Source: Lachnospiraceae bacterium (GTDB taxonomy: Bacteria > Bacillota > Clostridia > Lachnospirales > Lachnospiraceae). Taken from it: DNA of 64,000 nucleotides. Below, in pieces: positions 10,444-19,700 of this stretch. Below the pieces are notes generated by a model. It did no database searches and was not told the DNA's origin. It saw nothing but the letters and a program-made list of their open reading frames with translations. The stretch's first letter is position 1; every line of letters starts with the position of its first letter. Position numbers and translations under genes: made by a program. The stretch lies in NCBI GenBank assembly GCA_022769625.1, contig JALEJP010000083.1:34017-98016 (forward strand), in the 5' to 3' direction.

Positions 10444-12186
10444 TTATAACCCGCTGTCATTTTGTGTTTCTTCTTCTTCGATTCCAAGATAGGGCAGAAT
10501 GTTTTCAAAAATATCACGCATGACTGGCGCACATATCGTTCCCCCGTAATAAACCCCCTGAGGATGATTGATGATGCAAAGCCCGAGTACCTGTGGATCT
10601 TCTGCCGGAGCAAATCCAAGGAAGGAAGATATATACTGATTTGCACTTCTTGGCAGGGTCTCAGAAGTGGCTGTCTTTCCTCCGATGTGATACCCTTCAA
10701 TATATGCTTTCTTCCCTCCTCCTTCCGATACTACCTTTTCCAGAATCATCCGCATTGTTTCCGATACTTCTGCGGAGACAATCTGTCTTCCTTCCCCATA
10801 CGAAAACGTGCCAAGAAGCGTCCCGTCATCCTCCCGTATCTCCACGCCGAAATGCGGTGTAACCCTGTGGCCGCCATTGATCAGGGAACTGACCGTGGCC
10901 GCAAGCTGAATGGGCGTAATCTGAAAAGACTGCCCAAAGGATACCGTTGCAAGCTCCACCTGCCCCATATTTTCCTTTTTATGCATAATCGTGGCCGCCT
11001 CCCCTGGAAGATCGATTCCTGTCTTTTCCAGAAGTCCAAACTGTTCAAAATATTTATAAAAATTGTCCACACCAAGGCGAAGCCCCACCTCAATAAACAC
11101 CGGATTACAGGAATTCATAACTCCCTGTACGAATGTTTCTGTTCCATGTCCTGTGGTTTTATGGCAGCGTATCCTTCTGTCGTCCACAATTTTAAATCCC
11201 GGACACTGAAAGGTGTCCGCTGTGGTCACAACACCTTCTTCCAGCGCGGCTGAGGCTGTGATAATCTTAAAGGTTGAACCTGGTTCATACGTATCATTGA
11301 TACAGCCATTGCGCCACATCTGATTTCTGGCATCCAAAATCTCCTGTTCCATCATCCCGTCTGTACTCCCTGAGATGGTAAAAGGATCATTTAGATCAAA
11401 CTCGGGAACATTTACCATGGCAAGAATCTCGCCCGTCTTTGGACGCATCAGAATCACAGAAACACTGTCCGCCTGTTTTTGTTCCAGTGCCCGGTACGCT
11501 GCCTGCTCTGCATACTCCTGCAGATTTACATCGATACTGAGCACCAGATTTTTACCAGGAATAGGCTCTTTTCTACCTTCTCCCTCATCCGGCAGTTCCA
11601 CCCCTCTTGCATCTGTCATCGTCAGGATCTGACCGTCCGTCCCCTTTAAGATTTCCTCATACTGAACCTCAAGTCCTACAATTCCCTGGTTATCACTTCC
11701 GGTAAATCCCAGCACTTTGGATGCCAGACTCCCATAAGGATAATACCGTTTATAATCCTCATCCACTTTCACCCCAGCAAGATCATATTCCCGTATCCTG
11801 TCTCCCGTTTCTTTGTCCACATTTGTTTTAATTCGTTCAATGGAACTGTTTTTTTCCACACTCTTCCTGATTTTTTCCTCTGATATTCCAAGCTCTGCGG
11901 CGAGAACTTCAATTACCCGCTCCGGCTCTTCGATCTGACTGTGTATCACAGATATCGTACACACCGTCCGGTTATCTGCCAGTACCTTCCCATTACAGTC
12001 CAGAATCTTTCCTCTGGCAGCCTTGATATCGCGTTCCCTTTCATGAAGACTTTGTGCTTTCTGGCTGTAATACTCCGATTTTTCCAGCATCAGATACCCA
12101 AGCCGCCCGATCAGCCCTGTCATCGCAAGGGCACAGACTGCAAATACCACTACGATTTTCTTTCGATGAAATGTTTTTATATTCAA
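10444..12186 (-). CDS. Class B penicillin-binding protein (SpoVD/FtsI type); TTG start
   Basis: EPGSTFKIITA (SxxK), SCNPVF (SxN), GGKTATSET (KTG position is KTA). Confidence 0.9.
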   Translation of the reverse strand: MNIKTFHRKKIVVVFAVCALAMTGLIGRLGYLMLEKSEYYSQKAQSLHERERDIKAARGKILDCNGKVLADNRTVCTISVIHSQIEEPERVIEVLAAELGISEEKIRKSVEKNSSIERIKTNVDKETGDRIREYDLAGVKVDEDYKRYYPYGSLASKVLGFTGSDNQGIVGLEVQYEEILKGTDGQILTMTDARGVELPDEGEGRKEPIPGKNLVLSIDVNLQEYAEQAAYRALEQKQADSVSVILMRPKTGEILAMVNVPEFDLNDPFTISGSTDGMMEQEILDARNQMWRNGCINDTYEPGSTFKIITASAALEEGVVTTADTFQCPGFKIVDDRRIRCHKTTGHGTETFVQGVMNSCNPVFIEVGLRLGVDNFYKYFEQFGLLEKTGIDLPGEAATIMHKKENMGQVELATVSFGQSFQITPIQLAATVSSLINGGHRVTPHFGVEIREDDGTLLGTFSYGEGRQIVSAEVSETMRMILEKVVSEGGGKKAYIEGYHIGGKTATSETLPRSANQYISSFLGFAPAEDPQVLGLCIINHPQGVYYGGTICAPVMRDIFENILPYLGIEEEETQNDSGL

Positions 12187-12189
12187 TAA

Positions 12190-12238
12190 GAAAACCCCAC
12201 AGAAGCTTTCTATTATTATATAAATGCTTCTGTGAGGT
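12190..12238 (-). terminator. Hairpin with T-rich 3' flank between the tandem PBP genes
   Basis: Minus strand: cctcacagaagc ... gcttctgtgggg ttttctt. Confidence 0.7.
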
Positions 12239-12247
12239 TATCACTGT

Positions 12248-14635
12248 TTACCACTGACTTTCGTCATAGCCTTCAATCCCAAGCTGTTCATTGGTGACAC
12301 TGTTCTGCCCGGTTCCCACGGTATTCTCTCCGTTGTCTTCCGGCGGTGCCGGAACATTCGGATTCGACACTCCTCCCTGTTCGTTTACCGGATTGCCATA
12401 GGCATCCGTTTCAACGGTGCTGATGGGATTGCCATAGATATCTGTCTCTGATGTACTACTGATGGGATTGCCATAAATATCTGTTTCCGCGGTACTGTCA
12501 ATCGGATTGCCATAAATATCTGTTTCCGCAGTGCTGTCAGTCGGATTGCCGTAACTGTCCGTTTCCGTGGTGCCTCCGATGGGATTGCCATAGGCATCCG
12601 TCTCCAACGTTCCGTTTTCAACCGCTTCACTCTGAACCTGCTCTTTCTCTTTCTTCAGGACTGCATTTCTGCCTCCCTGCACATCATCCCAGGTGAGTTC
12701 CAGCTCCATCAGCAATTCATCCGTAATCTCCTCTGTCATGTTGATGTTCAGATAAGGCAGGATTTCCATCATAATCTTCCGTGAGATCACCATGGAATAT
12801 CCACCGGTGGACTGATCTGCTACATTCGGCTCATCGATGACCACATATACAACAACCTGCGGATCGTCCGCCGGTGCACATCCAATGAAAGAAACCAGAT
12901 ATTTTCCTTCCCAGCGCTGCCCGGTTTCCGGATTGATTTTTTCCGCCGTACCTGTTTTTCCTGCAACACGGTATCCCGGAACTCTTGCTTTTTTACCGGT
13001 TCCTTCGCTGACACCTTTCTCCAGTGCTTCCAGAACGATCTGTGAAGTCTTTTCCGAAATGGGCTGCCGCAGCAAAACGGAATCCATATTTTTCACAACG
13101 CCCCCATTGCTGTCCAATATCTGCTTTACCACATGGGGCTTATAATAATATCCGCCGTTTACCACAGTACAGAACGCCGCCAGCTCCTGGATCATCGTAC
13201 ACGTAAATGTCTGTCCAAAGGTATTGGTAGCTAACTCTACTTCATGCATACTGTCTCTGTCATAAAGCACACCTGAGCTTTCATTTGGAAGATCGATCCC
13301 TGTGGGACTTCCAAAATTAAACAGCTTCTGATATTTCAGGAACGTGGTGATTCCCATCTTCATACCGATCTGCATTAAACCGTCGTTACAGGAATTTTTC
13401 AGTACATCACTGAGCGTCTCCTGTCCGTGTCCGTTTACATTGTCACACTTGATCAGGGTATCCGTCACAAACTCACCGCCGTCACAGACAAAGTTATCCT
13501 TTTCTGTCACTGCACCGGTCTCCAGTGCCGCTGAGATGGTAACCGGCTTAAAGGTGGATCCCGGCTCAAAGCTTTCCGAAATACAGTAATTATACCATTT
13601 TTCGTTCAGCGCTTCCGAGTGTTCCTCCTCTGTCATATCCCTAAGCTCCGCTTCCGTATAAGAATCACTTAAATCCGTAGGATCTGTCAGATCAAAGCCA
13701 TGATTCGAAGCCATTGCGTAAATCTCCCCATTCTGGGGATTTGCCACAATCACTCCGACATTTTTGGCTCCCTTTCCGTTCGCATCTGCATTGCCCTGAC
13801 TGTACTGGGCATCGAACTCTGCAATGTATTTTTCCACCACCTGCTGAATGTTCATATCAATAGTAGTGACAATGGTATTCCCGTTTTTCGGCTCCACGAT
13901 CGTGCGCTGAAGATCCGAATTCTCATCCAGATAACCAAAGGATCTTCCATCTGTCCCGCTTAACACATCCGTATAATAGGATTCCAGTCCGCAGATACCG
14001 TCTCCCAGATCATTGGCAAATCCGATCACATTGCTTGCCAGGGTTTTCAGGGGATATTTTCGGATATATACATCCTCAAACCAGACACCCTTGACACACT
14101 GCCGCCTTTCCAGATCTTTTTTTGTATATTCCTCATCCTCATTGATCTCGGTATATTCTTCAAAAGCTTTCTTCTGTTCCAGCGTCACTCTTTTTTTCAG
14201 TACCTGATACTGACTGTCCTTCGTCTCATCCTGTGTGATCAGGCTGCGAAGCTTTGTTTCCTCTATCCCCATTGTTTTTACCAGGGCATCCACCGTAGGC
14301 TCCACATAATCCAGATCGATCTCAGATCCACTGTTCACAACCTTACAGTCAAGAATCAGATTGTATACCTTTTCACTTTTCGCAAGGACATTTCCGTTTC
14401 GATCCTGTATCTCCCCCCGCTTGTAGGGGATGGTCTTACTGTCATACTGCTTCTGGGACAAAACCTGTTTTGCATAACTGTCACCGTTTTTTGCCGTAAT
14501 GTAAACGATCCTCAGATTCAATACCAGTAACACAAACAAAACTAATGCAAAAATCCCCATCAGTTTTTTTTGCATTAGTTTTGAAAAATATCGTTTTTTC
14601 CTTTTTCGTTTTCGCTTTTCTGCCAATTTTACCAC
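12248..14635 (-). CDS. Class B penicillin-binding protein (FtsI/PBP2B type) with C-terminal tandem repeats
   Basis: FEPGSTFKPVTISAALETG, NSCNDGLMQIG, RVAGKTGTAEK; located directly after ftsL-like gene. Confidence 0.93.
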   Translation of the reverse strand: MVKLAEKRKRKRKKRYFSKLMQKKLMGIFALVLFVLLVLNLRIVYITAKNGDSYAKQVLSQKQYDSKTIPYKRGEIQDRNGNVLAKSEKVYNLILDCKVVNSGSEIDLDYVEPTVDALVKTMGIEETKLRSLITQDETKDSQYQVLKKRVTLEQKKAFEEYTEINEDEEYTKKDLERRQCVKGVWFEDVYIRKYPLKTLASNVIGFANDLGDGICGLESYYTDVLSGTDGRSFGYLDENSDLQRTIVEPKNGNTIVTTIDMNIQQVVEKYIAEFDAQYSQGNADANGKGAKNVGVIVANPQNGEIYAMASNHGFDLTDPTDLSDSYTEAELRDMTEEEHSEALNEKWYNYCISESFEPGSTFKPVTISAALETGAVTEKDNFVCDGGEFVTDTLIKCDNVNGHGQETLSDVLKNSCNDGLMQIGMKMGITTFLKYQKLFNFGSPTGIDLPNESSGVLYDRDSMHEVELATNTFGQTFTCTMIQELAAFCTVVNGGYYYKPHVVKQILDSNGGVVKNMDSVLLRQPISEKTSQIVLEALEKGVSEGTGKKARVPGYRVAGKTGTAEKINPETGQRWEGKYLVSFIGCAPADDPQVVVYVVIDEPNVADQSTGGYSMVISRKIMMEILPYLNINMTEEITDELLMELELTWDDVQGGRNAVLKKEKEQVQSEAVENGTLETDAYGNPIGGTTETDSYGNPTDSTAETDIYGNPIDSTAETDIYGNPISSTSETDIYGNPISTVETDAYGNPVNEQGGVSNPNVPAPPEDNGENTVGTGQNSVTNEQLGIEGYDESQW
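12383..12610 (-). repeat. In-frame ~39-bp tandem repeat encoding about six copies of ETDxYGNPxxSTA
   Basis: TETDSYGNPTDSTAETDIYGNPIDSTAETDIYGNPISSTSETDIYGNPIS; nucleotide unit ggattgccataaatatctgtttccgcggtactgtcaatc. Confidence 0.9.
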
Positions 14636-14662
14636 CTATCTGACAAATTTGTCTCTCTTTGC

Positions 14663-15172
14663 TTACTCGGTGGGAACATCTGAATACTGGCGTACATAAT
14701 CATTGTTCTGACTGTCATACGTTTTCACCTGTTCCTCGCCTGCATACACCATCCCGAGCTTGTTAATGGCAGTATCACGAATCTGATCCATGTCAACGGA
14801 TGCCAGCGCATTCTCATATTCCGTATCATTTTCCAGCTTCAGATCTGCCAGCTGACTTTCCATGGATGCCACCTGATTGCGATAGGTTGTATTCTGTGCC
14901 TGCAGCTTCAGGTAATTCACACACACAAACAGGGTTGCAAGACTCGCTGCTGTGAGAAATGCCACATATCCCAGATTCATCTGCAGCGCGCGTGCTCTGT
15001 TTCTGCGTGTCCTGGTGCTCGTAACCTGTTTGTTTTCCGGCTCTGCCGGTCTCTGTCTGACCGTTCTGTCAGGCACAGGACGAGTCTGCGGTTTTCTGAC
15101 GGTGTTGCCGTCAATATAGCCATACTGGCTTGTCCTTCTGTTTTTCCTGCTGTAATTATTTCTGTCTGCCAT
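14663..15172 (-). CDS. ftsL: FtsL/DivIC-like septum protein
   Basis: Single TM plus coiled coil (LKLQAQNTTYRNQVASMESQLADLKLENDTEYENAL) between rsmH and PBP. Confidence 0.75.
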   Translation of the reverse strand: MADRNNYSRKNRRTSQYGYIDGNTVRKPQTRPVPDRTVRQRPAEPENKQVTSTRTRRNRARALQMNLGYVAFLTAASLATLFVCVNYLKLQAQNTTYRNQVASMESQLADLKLENDTEYENALASVDMDQIRDTAINKLGMVYAGEEQVKTYDSQNNDYVRQYSDVPTE

Positions 15173-15189
15173 ACTGACCCCTCCTGTCT

Positions 15190-16131
15190 TTATTGTATTT
15201 TACGCTCGAAAACACGGAGCTTCGAACTTTTTGCTCTCTTATTATACTCTAATTCTTCCCCGTCCGGTACAATTGGTTTACGGGTAATCACTATTCCTTT
15301 TGATTTTCTTCCACATACGCATACCGGAAATTCTTTTGGACAGATGCACGGATTCTCATTTTTACGAAAATTATTTTTCACGATCCTGTCTTCCAGGGAA
15401 TGGAATGTAATCACACAGATTCTTCCTTCCTCATTCAGAAGATCAATCATGCTGTCCAGAGAATCCCTCAGCACCTCCAGTTCACGATTCAGCTCAATGC
15501 GTATCGCCTGAAATGTCTTTTTGGCCGGGTGTCCGCCTACTGCTCGGACTTTCATAGGTATGGCTGCTTTTATTATTTGAATTAACTCCCCAGTTGTTTC
15601 AATTTCTTTCTGCTGCCTTGCATTTACAATATGCTTCGCAATATTCTTTGCAAACTTTTCTTCACCGTAATCACGAATGATGCGATACAGTTCCATTTCA
15701 CTGTATCCGTTTACAATATCCTTTGCCGTCATAACCTGACGCTGATCCATCCTCATGTCAAGTGGAGCGTCTTCACGGTACGTAAAGCCCCGTTCTGCCG
15801 TATCCAATTGGTAGGAGGATACCCCGAGATCCAAAATGATTCCATCCACTGATGTGATGCCTATGTTGTCAAGCTCTTTCACCATATTGCAGTAATTGCT
15901 GCGAATAATGGTAACTTTATCTCCAAACTCCCCTAAGCGCTCTTTCGCCGCTTCAATTGCCGCTGCGTCCTGATCGATTCCGATCAGCCTTCCTTTCTCA
16001 GAAAGATGTCTGCATATTTCATAAGAATGTCCGCCGCCGCCAAGCGTGCCGTCCACGTAAATACCATCCGGCTTTATCTGCAGAGCCTCAATACTCTCCT
16101 TCAACAGTACAGATTTGTGTTTAAATTCCAT
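15190..16131 (-). CDS. rsmH: 16S rRNA (cytosine1402-N4)-methyltransferase
   Basis: [48 protein letters not shown]. Confidence 0.98.
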   Translation of the reverse strand: MEFKHKSVLLKESIEALQIKPDGIYVDGTLGGGGHSYEICRHLSEKGRLIGIDQDAAAIEAAKERLGEFGDKVTIIRSNYCNMVKELDNIGITSVDGIILDLGVSSYQLDTAERGFTYREDAPLDMRMDQRQVMTAKDIVNGYSEMELYRIIRDYGEEKFAKNIAKHIVNARQQKEIETTGELIQIIKAAIPMKVRAVGGHPAKKTFQAIRIELNRELEVLRDSLDSMIDLLNEEGRICVITFHSLEDRIVKNNFRKNENPCICPKEFPVCVCGRKSKGIVITRKPIVPDGEELEYNKRAKSSKLRVFERKIQ

Positions 16132-16146
16132 ATCGTCCTCCCCAGG

Positions 16147-16602
16147 CTATATGCACAATCCCAAATCTGACATCTGCTCCGCGATATCATCCATGTCATC
16201 ACAGGAATTGTTCTCCATCCATTTTTCTTTACTCCAGATTTCGATCCTGTTCAGCATGCCGGTCAGTACCACGTCCTTTTCAAGACCTGCAAATTCTCTC
16301 AACGTTGCCGGTAAGAGAACTCTCCCCTGCTTGTCCAATTCACATGGTGTGGCTCCTGCCACAAAAAAACGCGAGAACTGTCGTGCGCTTTTATTTGTAA
16401 GTGGTAACGCTTTTAATTTTTCCTCGAAAGTCTGCCATTCATTGTTGGGAAACACAAATAGACATCCATCCAATCCCCTCGTAACTACAAATTCTTCACC
16501 GAGTTCCTCTCTGAATCTGGAAGGGATGATCAGTCTGCCTTTGGTATCAACCGTATGATTGTATTCACCCATAAACATATGACGCACCTTCTTTCGTGCC
16601 AC
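16147..16602 (-). CDS. mraZ: Transcriptional regulator MraZ
   Basis: [46 protein letters not shown]. Confidence 0.97.
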   Translation of the reverse strand: MARKKVRHMFMGEYNHTVDTKGRLIIPSRFREELGEEFVVTRGLDGCLFVFPNNEWQTFEEKLKALPLTNKSARQFSRFFVAGATPCELDKQGRVLLPATLREFAGLEKDVVLTGMLNRIEIWSKEKWMENNSCDDMDDIAEQMSDLGLCI

Positions 16603-16617
16603 AGTGCTGGCATTTCA

Positions 16618-16655
16618 CTCCATTTGGAACCACCATACACCACTTTTCACCACTT
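16618..16655 (-). promoter_or_regulatory. MraZ-box-like direct repeats, 10-bp spacing
   Basis: Minus strand AAGTGGTG-aa-AAGTGGTG-ta-TGGTGGTT-cc-AAATGGAG upstream of mraZ. Confidence 0.75.
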
Positions 16656-16663
16656 ATGTGTTA

Positions 16664-16692
16664 ATAATATCTCAAAGGAGATAAAAAGGCAA
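16664..16692 (-). promoter_or_regulatory. Predicted sigma-A promoter of the mraZ/dcw operon
   Basis: Minus strand TTGCCT-17 nt-TATTAT. Confidence 0.6.
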
Positions 16693-16737
16693 GTATTTCT
16701 TTCGGTAATTTTAATTTTTCTGCCGAAGGGTAAAAAA

Positions 16738-16774
16738 ATAGCCCCTCCTTTTTCAGGGGGAGCTATCTTTTTTT
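16738..16774. terminator. Terminator downstream of the CotH-family gene
   Basis: atagcccctcc-tttttca-gggggagctat with T/A runs on both sides. Confidence 0.85.
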
Positions 16775-16783
16775 CCTTCACTT

Positions 16784-19700
16784 TTACTTTACTTTCACTG
16801 CTTTCGATGTTTTAGCAGGACTGTACGTTTTATTCTTTACGGTTACGATACGGTAATAGTACTTGCTGTTCTTTTTCAATCCCTTTTTATCTGTATAGGT
16901 CAGCTTTGTACCTTTCTTAATGACCGCGATCCGCCGGTAACCGCTGCTCTTTTTCGCAGAGCGGTATACCACGTAACCGGTGGCGCCTTTTACCTTTTTC
17001 CATTTAATCGTTACTGCCTTCTGTCCTTTGACAGCCGTCGCCGTCACTTTCTTCGTGCTCTTTGGAAGTGTCACACTCTTTGCCGCACCGGCCTCGCTTG
17101 TCCGGGTGGAATCCACCGCTCTGGCAAAATAGGAAACCTTTCCGCTCACCGGATTTTCATCATAGAAGATGCCTGTGGTGGTTTTTCCAAGAAGAACGGT
17201 CGATGTTCCTTTCTTCCGGTAAATCTGGCATGCAGCTGCGCCTTCCGGCATGGTGACCTTCACCTGTACTTTTACTGTTTTAGTATTTGCCATACTCTTC
17301 ACTGCTGTCACAGACGGTGCCGCAAGGGCCCAAACCGGATTCTGTTTCCATTTTGCAATGAGCACCAGATCCGCCTGAACCGGTGTATCAAACGTATAAA
17401 CCGCATCCTTCAGATACCAGCCAAGGAAGGTATATCCGCTCTTTATCGGAGTTTCCGGACATGCTGCCTTTTCCCCTGCCTTTACCTTCAGGGAAGTCCT
17501 GCTGCCGTCCACATCAAAGATTACTTCATAATACTCTTTGTCGATGACCGGCATATCCTTTTCTTTCCACCCGGCCGTCAGCGTCAGATTTTCTGTGATC
17601 GGCGTATCAAAATCAAACTTCGCCTCTCCAAGATACCAGCCGGTAAATTCAAAAGCAGGCTTCACCGGATCCTCAATCGGTGTTACTTTTTCGCCCTCTT
17701 TTACTGTTACCGTCTTTGCGATGCCGTCATACGCAAAAGTCACCTGATAAGTAACCACAGTCACATCGGTCTTTTCCCACTTTGCAGTCAGAACCAGATT
17801 TTCGGTGACTGCACTGTCAAAATCATATCGGCTGCCGTTCAGATACCAGCCAAGGAAACGATATCCTTCCCGTTCCGGTTCTTCCGGCTCTGTTGCTTTT
17901 TCTCCTTCTTTCACAGAAAGATAGCTGACGATACCATTGTTGTCAAAGGTAACGGTATATCTTCTGACCGGAACCTCACTTTCTTCCAGTCCCCAGCTGC
18001 CGTCTGCAGAGCTCTTTGGCTCAGAGTTTTTCAGAATTTCTTCGGTTATCTTTGTATAGTTTAAAACCTCGAAATCCGCCGCATTGTCATCGGTATCAAT
18101 AAAACGGATTCTCCGGATGGATTTTTTCTTGGAAATAATCTCATCGCCCTCCGGATTCACCAGTGCATCGCCTTCTACCGGTTCTTCGTTTACTGCTACG
18201 CCATCTGCCAGTGCACCATCCTTCTGAAGCAGGACGCGATACTGTTTGTTGCTGATGACAAGCTCCCAGTCTGCATCTGCCTGATCGATGGCATAAACCA
18301 GATCATTCTCTGAGGTCTCTTCCGCCGCACAGCGGATCAGCCAGGAGCCTCTTGCCGGAATCGTGCCGGACAGCTGAAGTGTCTGTTCCTCACCTTTGGA
18401 AGAATAAATTACATCATATCCAGCCAGATCCACCGGTTCTTCCGCAGGATTGTACAGCTCAATAAAGCTGTGGGAAATAGGCGTACTGCCTTTCCCTCCT
18501 CCACCGTATACCTGGTTGATGATCAAATGTTCCCTCTGCGCCTCGATAAGACGTACTGCTTCTGTCTGCTCACTGACAAGGCTGCCTGTCTGAACCGTAC
18601 TGGTCACTTTGACTGAAATCCTTTTTCCCACATATGCCTCATCCAGAGTCAGGAACAGCCCCGTCTCACCTGCAATCGCTTTGCCGTCTGCCATCCACTG
18701 GCAACTCAGTTCTCCTGTGTTATTCTCAATGAACGCATCATCCGCATAGAGATTTGCACCGACCACTGCATTTCCGCGAATCGTGATGATTCCTTTCAGA
18801 TCATTGTCGGTAACCGGCGGATTGGGATCCTCACTTCCCCACACTCCGTCTGCAAGACTTCTGGGATAATACTCTGTCAATGCCAGAGGATCATCGCGGT
18901 AACTTACCGTTGTAAAATCTGCCTCATTGTCATTGGTATCCGCAAAATCCTTACGGCGGAGTGATTTCTGTTTGCTGGTCGTTTCCACCTTCAGTGCTGC
19001 TCCTTCCACCGGAGTCTCTCCCTGTGAAACACCATCCTCCACGTCATCGCCGCGATACAGAATCACACGGTACTGCTTATTATCGATGACCTGTGCCCAT
19101 TCCTGATCCGCATTGCTTACCGTATACTTCAATGTCTCTGCATCCGCGTTCTGGGATGCACAGCGCACCAGATATGAGGCATGTGCCGGAACCGTTCCGG
19201 AGAGATCAAGTCTGCTCTCCTCCGTCATGCCGCTTCGGCTTGAAAAATATCCAACTGTACATCCATCCAGACTGATCGCAGCATCCGTCGGGTTATAAAG
19301 CTCGATAAATCCATGGGATACCGGTACATCTGTGTTATCTCCGCCACCATAGATCTGATTGATAATGATGTGGTCATTTTTCAGCTCTTCTCTTTCACGG
19401 ACTTTTTCCGTGGCTGCACTTACTATGCTTCCGCTTTCCACAGAACTTGTCACCACCACTGTGATAACCTTTCCGATTTCCTTTTCGGTAAGCTTATAGC
19501 TTTCTGTATTTGCTCCCTCTATTGTCTGGTCATCTGCCTTCCACTGCCAGGAAAGTATTCCCGTGTTATTGGTATCGCTCACCTGTGCCGTCAGAACAGA
19601 GCCTTCCACCGCATCGCCGTTTATAGTTACTGTTCCGCTCAGTGCATCGACCGCAAGCTCCTTTGTAAATGTGGCATAATTGGTGATATTTCCGGAGGAC

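Noticed and set aside
12383-12610. Regular ~39-bp repeats considered as a CRISPR array
   Set aside because: No unique spacers; the repeats are contiguous, in frame and encode ETDxYGNP units of a PBP.
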